Of a DNA stretch of 64,000 bases, positions 52,778 through 61,292 are shown piece by piece. The stretch spans positions 1-64,000 of the forward strand of contig JBJEJH010000030.1 of assembly GCA_051877855.1 (NCBI GenBank), in the 5' to 3' direction. The notes under the pieces are model-generated. The model did no database searches, was not told where the DNA came from, and saw only the letters and a program-made list of their open reading frames with translations. Source of the stretch: MGBC120314 sp051877855. Lineage in GTDB: Bacteria; Bacillota; Clostridia; Lachnospirales; Lachnospiraceae. The stretch's first letter is position 1. Each line of letters begins with the position of its first letter. Made by a program: the position numbers and the translations under genes.

Positions 52778-53962
52778 ATGTACAAGGCTTTTTTGATTAA
52801 GTATGGGGAAATCGGTGTCAAGGGAAAGAACCGTCATCTTTTTGAGGATGCGTTAGTTCGACAGATTCGGAATTCCTTAAGAAAAGTGGAGGGAGAATTT
52901 GTTGTCAGCAAGGAAAATGGTCGTGTCTATGTGGAAGCAAAATCAGACTACGATTATGAGGATACCTTGGAAGCAATCCGCCACGTCTTTGGAATTGTGG
53001 GTATCTGCCCGATGATTCAGGTAGAGGATGAGGGATTTGATGAACTTGCCAAAGTGGTGGTAGAACACATCAATGAGGCATATCCGGACAAGAATTTCAC
53101 TTTTAAGGTGGAGGCTCGCCGGGCGAGAAAGAATTATCCGCTGAATTCCATGGAAATTAATATGCAGATGGGAGAGAAAATCTTAGAGGCATTTGAAGAT
53201 CAGGGAATGAGGGTGGATGTGCATAAGCCCGATGTGCTTGTGAATATTGAAATTCGTTCAAAGATCAATATTTACTCTCAGGAAATTAAGGGTATCGGCG
53301 GTATGCCGGTGGGAACCAACGGTAAGGCAGTATTGCTTCTTTCCGGTGGTATTGACAGCCCGGTTGCCGGTTATATGGCGGCCAAGAGAGGTGTGGTACT
53401 GGATGCGGTATACTTTGATGCACCGCCTTATACCAGTGAGCGTGCAAAACAGAAAGTTGTAGATCTTGCACGTCTGGTTGCGCGATATACAGGACCGATC
53501 GCACTTCATATCGTGAAGCTTACGGATATTCAGTTATATATTTATGAACAGTGCCCGCATGATGAACTGACCATTATCATGAAACGATATATGTACCGTA
53601 TTGCACAGGATATCGCAAAACAGCATGATGCGGTTGCCCTGGTAACAGGAGAGAGTATTGGTCAGGTGTCCAGCCAGACATTACAGAGTCTTTCGGTTAT
53701 CAACGAAGTGGCAGAAATTCCGGTAATCCGTCCTCTGGCATGTTTTGATAAGCAGGAAATTATTGATCTTGCAGAAGAGATTGGAACTTATGAGACCTCC
53801 ATTCAGCCTTTTGAAGATTGTTGTACAACTTTCGTAGCGAAGCACCCTGTTACGAAACCGAATCCGAATGTAATCCGAAAGTCCGAATCGAAACTTGCCG
53901 AAAAGATTGATGAACTTTATCAAACTGCGCTGACAACCGTTGAAACCATTCTGGTGGATTAA
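52778..53962 (+). CDS. thiI: tRNA 4-thiouridine synthase ThiI
   Basis: Thiolates U8 of tRNA; 394 aa. The N-terminal NFLD/THUMP domain begins FLIKYGEIGVKGKNRHLFE; the PP-loop is LLLSGGIDSPVAGYMA. The C-terminal rhodanese domain of E. coli ThiI is absent, as in Bacillus. Without it, sulfur transfer must come directly from the partner desulfurase. The FEDCCTTF motif is present near the end. ATG 52778 follows TAGGAGA. Confidence 0.95.
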   Translation: MYKAFLIKYGEIGVKGKNRHLFEDALVRQIRNSLRKVEGEFVVSKENGRVYVEAKSDYDYEDTLEAIRHVFGIVGICPMIQVEDEGFDELAKVVVEHINEAYPDKNFTFKVEARRARKNYPLNSMEINMQMGEKILEAFEDQGMRVDVHKPDVLVNIEIRSKINIYSQEIKGIGGMPVGTNGKAVLLLSGGIDSPVAGYMAAKRGVVLDAVYFDAPPYTSERAKQKVVDLARLVARYTGPIALHIVKLTDIQLYIYEQCPHDELTIIMKRYMYRIAQDIAKQHDAVALVTGESIGQVSSQTLQSLSVINEVAEIPVIRPLACFDKQEIIDLAEEIGTYETSIQPFEDCCTTFVAKHPVTKPNPNVIRKSESKLAEKIDELYQTALTTVETILVD

Positions 53963-53984
53963 ATTCTTCGGAATATTGATAAAT

Positions 53985-54015
53985 AAAAAAAGCCCATGAG
54001 TGTTGGCTCATGGGC
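53985..54015 (-). terminator. Terminator of the HPr-like gene (minus strand)
   Basis: GCCCATGAG and CTCATGGGC (53992-54015) form a 9-bp stem, and on the minus strand a T-run follows (A-run 53985-53991). Confidence 0.85.
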
Positions 54016-54028
54016 ATATGTAATAAAA

Positions 54029-54262
54029 TTATTCTACGATATAAGGCTTTAAAACTTCAATGATAGTGTCTACTTCATCTTCAGCGTGAATATTGAGTTC
54101 TATTGGCTTAGAAAGATCAAGGCTGAAAATTCCCATGATAGACTTTGCATCGATAACATAACGACCGGATACAAGATCAAAATCAACATCGAACTTTGTG
54201 ATGTCGTTTACAAAGGATTTAACCTTATCAATAGAATTTAATGAGATTGAAACTGTTTTCAT
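54029..54262 (-). CDS. HPr-like protein lacking the phosphorylated His
   Basis: A 77-aa protein with the HPr fold signature around the regulatory Ser: AKSIMGIFSLDLSK (Ser41, equivalent to HPr Ser46). The active-site block GxHARPA is missing; the equivalent stretch reads NSIDKVKSFVND. It therefore cannot carry a phosphoryl group for PTS at that site. The acidic C-terminal helix is retained. The ATG at 54262 follows CGGAGGT; upstream in-frame codons have no SD. A regulatory, Crh-like role is possible but unproven. Confidence 0.85.
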   Translation of the reverse strand: MKTVSISLNSIDKVKSFVNDITKFDVDFDLVSGRYVIDAKSIMGIFSLDLSKPIELNIHAEDEVDTIIEVLKPYIVE

Positions 54263-54308
54263 ATCAAATACCTCCGTGATTGAGTGATTGAACTCACTGC
54301 CTATATTT

Positions 54309-54337
54309 ATATTAACTTTTGAGGTGGGATATGTCAA
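54309..54337 (-). promoter_or_regulatory. Promoter of the HPr-like gene
   Basis: On the minus strand, a perfect TTGACA (complement of 54332-54337) and TAATAT (54309-54314) with a 17-bp spacer. Confidence 0.8.
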
Positions 54338-54388
54338 TGAAAATGGTTCTTTTTCTTGCAAAAAAATTTGTAAAGGGTGAGCGATAAA

Positions 54389-55708
54389 ATGAGGAGAGCA
54401 GCATTTCATAATTTGGGCTGTAAAGTGAATGCATATGAGACGGAAAGCATGGAGCAGATGCTTTCAAATGCGGGATATGAGATTGTGGATTTTGAGAAAG
54501 ATGTAGCGGATGTGTATGTAATCAATACCTGCTCGGTGACGAATATTGCGGATCGTAAATCCCGTCAGATGTTACATCGTGCACGAAAGATGAATCCACA
54601 GGCCATTGTCATCGCTGCGGGATGCTATGCCCAGGGGGCAGCAGAAGAAATTTTAAGTGACGGTGCTGTGGACATCGTGGTTGGAAATAACCGCAAATTA
54701 GATATTCTTGCCATTATTGAGGCTTATGAGAAGGATCATGGCAGAAATCAGGACCTTTTGGACATCGGAAAAGAGCAAGAGTATGAGGAATTGAAGATTA
54801 ACCGGGTGGTGGAGCGTACCAGAGCATTTATCAAGGTGCAGGATGGATGCAATCAGTTTTGTACCTATTGCATAATTCCCTATGTAAGGGGAAGAATCAG
54901 AAGCAGAAAGGTATCGGATGTGCTGGATGAAGTGCGTACACTGGTGTCAGCCGGTTATAAGGAAGTGGTTCTTACCGGTATACATCTTAGTTCCTATGGT
55001 ATGGAAAAGGATGCAAAGGAAGATACTTCACTGATTGAATTGATTGAAGCCGTAAGTCGGGTTGAGGGTGTAAAACGTATTCGCCTGGGTTCCCTGGAGC
55101 CTAGAATTGTGACCGAAGAATTTGTACAAAGAATAGCAGCGATCCCGCAGATGTGTCCTCATTTTCATCTTTCCCTGCAAAGTGGATGTGATACCACATT
55201 AAAGCGCATGAATCGACGCTACGATACTGCAGAATATACCTTGGGTTGCGAAATTCTTCGAAAGTATTTTGATCATCCGGCGATTACTACAGATGTGATT
55301 GTGGGATTTCCGCAGGAGACAGCGGAGGAATTTGAGACAACAGTAAAGTTTCTTAAAGCTATCCATTTCTTTGAAATGCATGTGTTTAAGTATTCCAGAA
55401 GGAAGGGAACGGTGGCGGACCGTATGGAAGGTCAGGTGGATGAGCGCGTTAAGAGTGAACGAAGCGATGTTCTTCTGGAATTGGAACGACAGATGTCTGA
55501 TGAATATCGAAAAAATCTTATTGGTACAACCACAGAGGTATTGTTTGAAGAAAAGGTTACGATCAACGACCGGGAGTATTATGTGGGACACACGAGGACT
55601 TATGTCCGTGTAGCGGTGGAAAGCGCAGAGAATCTGGAAAATGAGATTGTTCCGGTTTTGGTCACCGCTCATCTTTTGGGGGATACGATGTTTGGAACCA
55701 TGGGTTAA
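54389..55708 (+). CDS. mtaB: tRNA t6A37 methylthiotransferase MtaB
   Basis: A radical-SAM methylthiotransferase that converts t6A37 to ms2t6A37 in tRNAs; 439 aa. Cluster Cys are in LGCKVNAYE, NTCSVTN and AAGCYAQ, radical SAM CNQFCTYC, and a TRAM domain at the C terminus. The N terminus AFHNLGCKVNAYETE matches MtaB rather than MiaB. ATG 54389 follows AAAGGGTGA. Confidence 0.95.
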   Translation: MRRAAFHNLGCKVNAYETESMEQMLSNAGYEIVDFEKDVADVYVINTCSVTNIADRKSRQMLHRARKMNPQAIVIAAGCYAQGAAEEILSDGAVDIVVGNNRKLDILAIIEAYEKDHGRNQDLLDIGKEQEYEELKINRVVERTRAFIKVQDGCNQFCTYCIIPYVRGRIRSRKVSDVLDEVRTLVSAGYKEVVLTGIHLSSYGMEKDAKEDTSLIELIEAVSRVEGVKRIRLGSLEPRIVTEEFVQRIAAIPQMCPHFHLSLQSGCDTTLKRMNRRYDTAEYTLGCEILRKYFDHPAITTDVIVGFPQETAEEFETTVKFLKAIHFFEMHVFKYSRRKGTVADRMEGQVDERVKSERSDVLLELERQMSDEYRKNLIGTTTEVLFEEKVTINDREYYVGHTRTYVRVAVESAENLENEIVPVLVTAHLLGDTMFGTMG

Positions 55709-55774
55709 TTATTTTGTTGCAGGAATAGAATGTCCGATATGAAATTAGTTGCTGAATAAGTTGTGTAATACTAC

Positions 55775-55803
55775 TTGTTTTATTTCTTTTTTTATATTAG
55801 AAT
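55775..55803 (+). promoter_or_regulatory. Candidate promoter of ireB-ruvX
   Basis: TTGTTT (55775-55780) and TAGAAT (55798-55803) with a 17-bp spacer in T-rich DNA. Confidence 0.4.
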
Positions 55804-55831
55804 GGAATATGGATGTAAAGGACGTGATAAT

Positions 55832-56095
55832 ATGATGAATGACTTAACCAAAACACAATTTATACAGATAGAGACATTTGCGGATCTTTCCGTATCGGAG
55901 ATTATCGAGAAGGTTTATGTTGCACTGAAGGAGAAAGGTTATAATCCGGTGAACCAGATTGTTGGATATATTATGTCCGGAGACCCAACCTATATCACCA
56001 GCCATAATAATGCGCGAAGTTTAATCATGAAGGTTGAACGGGATGAGATTGTGGAAGAGGTTTTGAAGTATTTTATTAAAAATAAGGGACTTTAG
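55832..56095 (+). CDS. ireB: IreB family regulatory phosphoprotein (DUF965)
   Basis: An 87-aa protein with the family block VYVALKEKGYNPVNQIVGYIMSGDPTYITSHNNARSLI. In Enterococcus, IreB is phosphorylated by the kinase IreK and limits cephalosporin resistance. ATG 55832 follows AAAGGA. It is 3 bp from ruvX, as yrzL is to yrrK in Bacillus. Confidence 0.93.
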   Translation: MMNDLTKTQFIQIETFADLSVSEIIEKVYVALKEKGYNPVNQIVGYIMSGDPTYITSHNNARSLIMKVERDEIVEEVLKYFIKNKGL

Positions 56096-56098
56096 GGT

Positions 56099-56518
56099 AT
56101 GCGTGTTTTAGGATTGGATTATGGAAGCAAAACGGTTGGTGTTGCAGTGAGTGATCCTATGATGATTACGGCACAAGCGGTGGAGACCATTACGCGTAAT
56201 GAGGAGAATAAGCTTCGTAAGACCTTGGCCCGTATTGAGGAATTGTGCCGGGAATATGAAGTGGAAAAGATTGTTCTGGGGTTGCCGAAGAATATGAATA
56301 ACACCATGGGAGATCGCGCAGAGAAGTCTATGGAATTTAAGGCAATGCTGGAGCGTAGAACCGGTCTTCCGGTGGTGATGTGGGATGAACGTCTCACAAC
56401 GGTTTCGGCAGAACGGGTTTTACAGGAGTCCGGAGTACGGAGAGAAAATCGAAAAGAATACATTGACAGGATTGCTGCGGTGTTTATTCTGCAGAGTTTT
56501 TTAGATTGTAAGGCATAA
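56099..56518 (+). CDS. ruvX: RuvX/YqgF family Holliday junction resolvase-like nuclease
   Basis: A 139-aa RNase H-fold protein: LGLDYGSKTVGVAVSD, VLGLPKNMNNTMG and WDERLTT carry the acidic catalytic residues. It acts in 16S rRNA 5' processing or junction resolution in relatives. It begins 3 bp after ireB. Confidence 0.95.
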   Translation: MRVLGLDYGSKTVGVAVSDPMMITAQAVETITRNEENKLRKTLARIEELCREYEVEKIVLGLPKNMNNTMGDRAEKSMEFKAMLERRTGLPVVMWDERLTTVSAERVLQESGVRRENRKEYIDRIAAVFILQSFLDCKA

Positions 56519-56525
56519 CAATTGT

Positions 56526-56551
56526 GTGACATCATTTATGTCACGTATTTT
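56526..56551 (+). terminator. Weak terminator after ruvX
   Basis: GTGACAT (56526-56532) pairs with ATGTCAC (56538-56544), followed by GTATTTTTG; the T-run is interrupted, so termination may be partial. Confidence 0.6.
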
Positions 56552-56583
56552 TGCATAGGTTAACATGGGATGGTGTAAATAAT

Positions 56584-56847
56584 ATGGAGAAGATTACATT
56601 TGTCGGGGACGACAATGAAAATATGGAATTATATGTAATTGAAGAAACAAAAATTAACGGAGTTCACTATATACTTGTCACAGATAACGATGATGAGGAT
56701 TCTGATGCAGAGTGCTACATTTTGAAGGACGTTTCAAGTGAGCAGGATGAAGACGCAGTTTATGAGGCTGTGGAAGATGACGATGAATTGGACGCTGTGA
56801 TGAAGTTATTTGAGAAACTTCTGGATGATACAGATATTGTAAAGTAA
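56584..56847 (+). CDS. DUF1292 family protein (YrzB)
   Basis: An 87-aa, very acidic protein: ITFVGDDNENMELYVIEETKINGVHYILVTDND, then DEDSDAECYILKD. It matches DUF1292/YrzB by sequence and by position after ireB and ruvX. No function is established. The start ATG 56584 is preceded by GGGATGGTG. Confidence 0.9.
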   Translation: MEKITFVGDDNENMELYVIEETKINGVHYILVTDNDDEDSDAECYILKDVSSEQDEDAVYEAVEDDDELDAVMKLFEKLLDDTDIVK

Positions 56848-56868
56848 TTAGTATAGGAGAGTGTTATT

Positions 56869-58536
56869 TTGAAAAAAGTGAATACAGAATCGAAGCTTAA
56901 GATCATTCCATTGGGTGGACTTGAGCAGATCGGAATGAATATGACTGCCTTCGAATATGGAGACAGTATTGTTGTTGTGGATTGCGGACTTTCGTTCCCG
57001 GACGATGAGATGTTGGGAATTGATTTGGTCATTCCGGACATCACTTATCTTAAGGATAATTATGACAAGGTTAAGGGTTTTGTCATTACCCATGGCCATG
57101 AGGACCATATTGGTGCGATTCCTTATGTTCTTAGGGATATCAATGTACCAATTTATGGTACCAAGCTTACGATGGGGCTGATTGATTATAAGTTAAAAGA
57201 AGCCGACATGGATAAGAAGGTTAAGAGAAAGGTTATCAAATATGGTCAGTCCGTTAACCTTGGTTGTTTCCGTGTTGAATTTATCAGAACGAATCATAGT
57301 ATTGCAGGAGCAGCCGCACTTGCGATTTATTCACCTGCCGGAATTGTTATTCATACCGGTGACTTTAAGGTGGATTACACACCGGTTTATGGTGCGCCGA
57401 TTGACTTACAGAGACTGGGCGAGATTGGTAAGAAAGGCGTGCTTGCGTTGATGTCGGATAGTACTAATGCGGCAAAGCCTGGGTTTACCATGTCGGAAAG
57501 TTCGGTAGGAAAGACCTTTGATACATTATTTAATGATAATAGAAACAGTCGTATTATTGTTGCGACTTTTGCATCCAATGTGGATCGTGTGCAGCAGATT
57601 ATTAATTCCGCTTGTAAATATGGCCGTAAGGTTGTTATTGAAGGTCGAAGCATGGTGAATATCATCAATGTTGCCAAGGAATTAGATTATCTTACCTATC
57701 CGGAGGGAACCATCATCGATGTGGAGATGATGAAGAATTATCCGGATGAGCAGATTGTTCTGATTACCACAGGAAGCCAGGGTGAGTCCATGGCTGCACT
57801 TTCAAGAATGGCGGCATCCCTTCACCGTAAGGTTACCATTCATCCGGGAGACACGGTTATCTTCAGTTCCACACCAATTCCCGGTAATGAGAAGTCCGTG
57901 GCGAAGGTTATCAATGAATTGTCAATGAAGGGAGCCAAGGTTATTTTCCAGGATACCCATGTATCCGGACATGCCTGTGAGGAAGAATTGAAGCTGATTT
58001 ATTCTCTGGTTCAGCCAAAGTATGCAATTCCGGTTCATGGTGAGTATCGTCATCTGGCAGCGAATGGTGAGATTGCCGAGACAATGGGAATCCCTAAGGA
58101 GAACGTTTTCATCATGTTCAAGGGTGATGTGCTGGAACTGAATGAAGAATCTGCTGAAATTACGGGAACCGTCCAGACAGGAGCGGTCCTTGTAGATGGT
58201 CTTGGTGTTGGCGATGTTGGTAATATTGTATTAAGAGATCGTCAGAATTTAGCTGAAAACGGTATTATTATTGTTGTTATGACCTTGGATAAGGGTGCAG
58301 GACAGTTGCTTGCAGGTCCGGACATCGTATCGAGAGGTTTTGTATATGTCAGAGAATCTGAGAATCTCATTGAGAATGCCCGGATGGTTGTGGAAGAAGC
58401 TGTAGAGAACTGTCTTTACCGCAATGTAACGGACTGGGGTAAGATTAAGAATGTGGTAAAGGATTCTTTGAGCGATTACATGTGGAAAAATCTTAAGAGA
58501 ACACCAATGATTCTTCCAATTATCATGGAGGTATAA
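56869..58536 (+). CDS. rnj: Ribonuclease J
   Basis: A metallo-beta-lactamase/beta-CASP RNase, 555 aa, acting in 5'-3' exonucleolytic and endonucleolytic mRNA decay. The metal motif is THGHEDHIG; further signatures are HTGDFKVD, LMSDSTNA, VATFASNVDRV, and the beta-CASP C motif GSQGE...HPGDTVIFSS with IPVHGEYRH. TTG start (56869) after TAGGAGAG. Whether it is the J1 or J2 type is not clear. Confidence 0.95.
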   Translation: MKKVNTESKLKIIPLGGLEQIGMNMTAFEYGDSIVVVDCGLSFPDDEMLGIDLVIPDITYLKDNYDKVKGFVITHGHEDHIGAIPYVLRDINVPIYGTKLTMGLIDYKLKEADMDKKVKRKVIKYGQSVNLGCFRVEFIRTNHSIAGAAALAIYSPAGIVIHTGDFKVDYTPVYGAPIDLQRLGEIGKKGVLALMSDSTNAAKPGFTMSESSVGKTFDTLFNDNRNSRIIVATFASNVDRVQQIINSACKYGRKVVIEGRSMVNIINVAKELDYLTYPEGTIIDVEMMKNYPDEQIVLITTGSQGESMAALSRMAASLHRKVTIHPGDTVIFSSTPIPGNEKSVAKVINELSMKGAKVIFQDTHVSGHACEEELKLIYSLVQPKYAIPVHGEYRHLAANGEIAETMGIPKENVFIMFKGDVLELNEESAEITGTVQTGAVLVDGLGVGDVGNIVLRDRQNLAENGIIIVVMTLDKGAGQLLAGPDIVSRGFVYVRESENLIENARMVVEEAVENCLYRNVTDWGKIKNVVKDSLSDYMWKNLKRTPMILPIIMEV

Positions 58537-58538
58537 AA

Positions 58539-58880
58539 ATGAGCCGGGTAGATGAGCTTGCAGCAGAGTTAGCAGTTGCTATTGTGGAGAGTGAAGAGTA
58601 CAAGATATTTATTCAGTGTAAAGAAGAAATTGCTAAGAATCCACAGCTCTATCAAGCAGTTAATGAGTTAAGAAAACATAATTTTGCGTTGCAGAACTCA
58701 TCGGAAGAAATGGATATGTACGATGAAGTAGTAAAGATCTATGACAAGTACGCATATATTCGTACTAATGTGGTAGCCAATCGTTTCCTTCGTTCTGAAT
58801 TAAGCGTGTGCCGTATGGTGCAGGATGTTGTACGGACGATGGTGGAAAACGTTGATATCGGTGTAGATTTTTTAGATTAG
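58539..58880 (+). CDS. ylbF: YlbF/YmcA family RNase Y regulator
   Basis: A 113-aa, all-helical protein: RVDELAAELAVAIVESEEYKIFIQCKEEIAKNPQLYQAVNELRKHNFALQN. YlbF, YmcA and YaaT form a complex controlling RNase Y and sporulation phosphorelay in Bacillus. It begins 2 bp after rnj, with its SD GGAGG inside rnj; both products act in RNA decay. Confidence 0.9.
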   Translation: MSRVDELAAELAVAIVESEEYKIFIQCKEEIAKNPQLYQAVNELRKHNFALQNSSEEMDMYDEVVKIYDKYAYIRTNVVANRFLRSELSVCRMVQDVVRTMVENVDIGVDFLD

Positions 58881-58896
58881 TTTGAGGGTGGTTTGA

Positions 58897-59313
58897 ATGA
58901 AAAAGACAACAGCAGATAGTGTTAATGCGATTATCCGTACAATAATTAATATTTCAGTCAATATCCTGTTTCTTGCCGTTATGGCAATATTGATTTATTC
59001 TTATGCGGGAAAGGCGTATGAGTTTGGTCGCTCCATCTTTGATGAGAAACCAATTGATACACAGACTACGGCGAAGGTTGTTGTCGTTACGATTCCAAAG
59101 AGCGCTTCCAACAGTGATGTTGCCGGTATAGTGGCGAAAGAAGGACTGGTGGAAAGCAAGTATGCATTTTTGATTCAGCTTGTGTTATCGGATCATAAGG
59201 ATGATATCATTCCGGGGACTTATACCCTTAATACCGGAATGACTCCTACGGAGATGATTGAAATGTTGAGTACGAAAGTGGAGGAAAAAGGAGAGACCAC
59301 CAATGATAATTGA
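58897..59313 (+). CDS. Short MltG/YceG-like membrane protein without catalytic domain
   Basis: A 138-aa protein with one N-terminal membrane segment (VNILFLAVMAILIYSYA) and an extracellular LysM-like domain: VVVTIPKSASNSDVAGIVAKEGLVES, then IIPGTYTLNTGMTPTEMIEMLS. This corresponds to the N-terminal third of MltG; the catalytic domain with its Glu is missing. The frame ends naturally and overlaps trmR by 11 bases, so it is not a recent truncation by the sequence shown. Position equals yrrL in Bacillus. Confidence 0.85.
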   Translation: MKKTTADSVNAIIRTIINISVNILFLAVMAILIYSYAGKAYEFGRSIFDEKPIDTQTTAKVVVVTIPKSASNSDVAGIVAKEGLVESKYAFLIQLVLSDHKDDIIPGTYTLNTGMTPTEMIEMLSTKVEEKGETTNDN

Positions 59314-59965
59314 TGAGAGGATGGTTACTTTTATCAATTCTTTTGATGCAGGAGATCGTGATATTGTTGAAGAAATTGAGCGTGAGGCAATGGCGGATTA
59401 TGTTCCGATTATCCGTCAGGAAATGGGCTCATTTCTCAAAATGTTGCTTGCGTTAAAGAAACCTATGAAGATTTTGGAGGTGGGAACGGCTGTAGGCTAT
59501 TCGGCTATTCTGATGGCGGATAATATGCCAAAGGGCTGTACCATCACCACAATAGAAAAATATGAAAAGAGAATTCCTATTGCCCGGAAGAATTTTGAAA
59601 GAGCGGGTCATGAGGATAAGATAACGTTGTTGGAGGGCGATGCCATCGAGATCATGAAGACCTTGGAGGATTCTTATGATCTTATTTTTATGGATGCCGC
59701 CAAGGGACAGTATATTCATTTTCTGGATGATGTGTTAAGGCTTCTTGCACCGGGAGGTGTTCTGGTATCGGATAATGTATTGCAGGAGGGGGATATCATT
59801 GAGTCTAAGTATGGAGTGGTGCGTCGAAACCGTACGATCCATATGCGGATGAGGGATTATATCTATGCAATTACCCATCATGAACAGTTGGTTACCTGTG
59901 TTGTTCCAATCGGTGACGGAATTACCATCAGTGTGAAAAAAGATCATGCAGAGAGTGATAAGTAA
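59303..59965 (+). CDS. trmR: TrmR-like O-methyltransferase (tRNA 5-hydroxyuridine)
   Basis: A 220-aa SAM-dependent O-methyltransferase: EVGTAVGYSAILMAD (SAM site), the metal-binding MDAAKGQY and VSDNVLQEG. In Bacillus the homologue YrrM (TrmR) methylates ho5U34 to mo5U34 in tRNA. The downstream U32 gene supports that pathway. It overlaps the mltG-like gene. Confidence 0.88.
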   Translation: MIIDERMVTFINSFDAGDRDIVEEIEREAMADYVPIIRQEMGSFLKMLLALKKPMKILEVGTAVGYSAILMADNMPKGCTITTIEKYEKRIPIARKNFERAGHEDKITLLEGDAIEIMKTLEDSYDLIFMDAAKGQYIHFLDDVLRLLAPGGVLVSDNVLQEGDIIESKYGVVRRNRTIHMRMRDYIYAITHHEQLVTCVVPIGDGITISVKKDHAESDK

Positions 59966-60003
59966 GACTAATACAGGAGTTTATTATAGAAAGGTTGAAC
60001 ATC

Positions 60004-61227
60004 ATGAGACACCCGGAATTATTGATTCCAGCAAGTAGTCTGGAAGTATTAAAAACCGCCGTGATTTTCGGTGCAGATGCGGTATATATCGGCGGTGAGG
60101 CTTTTGGCCTTCGTGCCAATGCCAAGAATTTTTCACCGGAAGATATGCGTGAAGGAATTGCATTTGCCCATGCCCACGATGTGAAGGTTTATGTGACGGC
60201 AAATATTCTGGCACATAACCGTGATCTTTTGGAGGCAAGGGATTATTTTAAGGAATTAGGTGAGATTGGTCCGGATGCGTTGATTATATCGGATCCCGGT
60301 TTGTTTACGATTGCCCGGGAAGTACTTCCGGAAATGGAAATTCATATCAGTACCCAGGCGAATAACACGAACTACGGAACATACCGGTTCTGGCATAGTT
60401 TAGGTGCCAAGAGAGTGGTTTCTGCAAGAGAACTTTCTTTGGCGGAAATTAAGGAAATTCGTAACAATATTCCGGATGACCTTGAGATTGAGACATTTAT
60501 CCATGGTGCTATGTGTATCTCTTATTCCGGTCGTTGCCTGCTAAGTAGTTTTCTTACCGGAAGAGATGCGAATCAGGGGGCTTGTACCCATCCCTGCCGC
60601 TGGAAATATGCGTTGATGGAAGAAACAAGACCGGGAGAATATATGCCGGTTTTTGAAAATGATCGTGGAACCTACATCTTTAATTCCAAGGATCTTTGTA
60701 TGATTGAGCATATTCCGGAATTGATGGAAGCGGGAATTGACAGTTTTAAGATTGAAGGACGTATGAAGACAGCGCTCTATGTTGCCACAGTGGCAAGAAC
60801 CTATCGCATGGCTATTGATGATTATCTGAAAGACCCGGAGTATTACCGCAGTCGTCTGGATTTCTATCGCGAGGAAATTTCAAAGTGTACCTATCGTCAG
60901 TATACTACAGGATTTTTCTTTGGAAAGCCGAACCATGATACTCAGATTTATGATAATAATGTCTATGTGAAGGAATACACGTATCTTGGCATTATAGGCG
61001 AGACCAATGCTGAGGGATTGTATCACATTGAACAGCGTAACAAGTTCTCGGTGGGTGAGACCATCGAGGTTATGAAACCGGATGGTAGAAATCTTGAGGT
61101 CGTTGTAAAGCAAATTACAGATGAGACCGGCGCAGATATGCCATCTGCACCACATCCAAAGCAGAATCTTTACATTGATCTGGGAGTACAATTGAATCAG
61201 TACGATATTCTTCGTAGAAAAGAATAG
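60004..61227 (+). CDS. trhP: U32 peptidase family, tRNA hydroxylation protein TrhP-like
   Basis: A 407-aa U32-family protein: ELLIPASSLEVLKTAVIFGADAVYIGGEAFGLRANAKNF, the signature EIETFIHGAMCISYSGRCLLSS, and Cys-rich GACTHPCRW for an iron-sulfur cluster. Homologues YrrN/YrrO (TrhP) hydroxylate U34 using prephenate. It follows trmR as in Bacillus; here one U32 gene rather than two is visible. ATG 60004. Confidence 0.9.
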   Translation: MRHPELLIPASSLEVLKTAVIFGADAVYIGGEAFGLRANAKNFSPEDMREGIAFAHAHDVKVYVTANILAHNRDLLEARDYFKELGEIGPDALIISDPGLFTIAREVLPEMEIHISTQANNTNYGTYRFWHSLGAKRVVSARELSLAEIKEIRNNIPDDLEIETFIHGAMCISYSGRCLLSSFLTGRDANQGACTHPCRWKYALMEETRPGEYMPVFENDRGTYIFNSKDLCMIEHIPELMEAGIDSFKIEGRMKTALYVATVARTYRMAIDDYLKDPEYYRSRLDFYREEISKCTYRQYTTGFFFGKPNHDTQIYDNNVYVKEYTYLGIIGETNAEGLYHIEQRNKFSVGETIEVMKPDGRNLEVVVKQITDETGADMPSAPHPKQNLYIDLGVQLNQYDILRRKE

Positions 61228-61292
61228 TTTTGGAAAGGCACTTTGAAGTGGTTTTATTCATAAAATGTATAAAATGACTTTGAGGTGCTTTC

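Noticed and set aside
61239..61256. CACTT/AAGTG hairpin with GTTTTATT after trhP
   Set aside because: The loop would be 2 nt and the T-run is short; termination is possible but not supportable.
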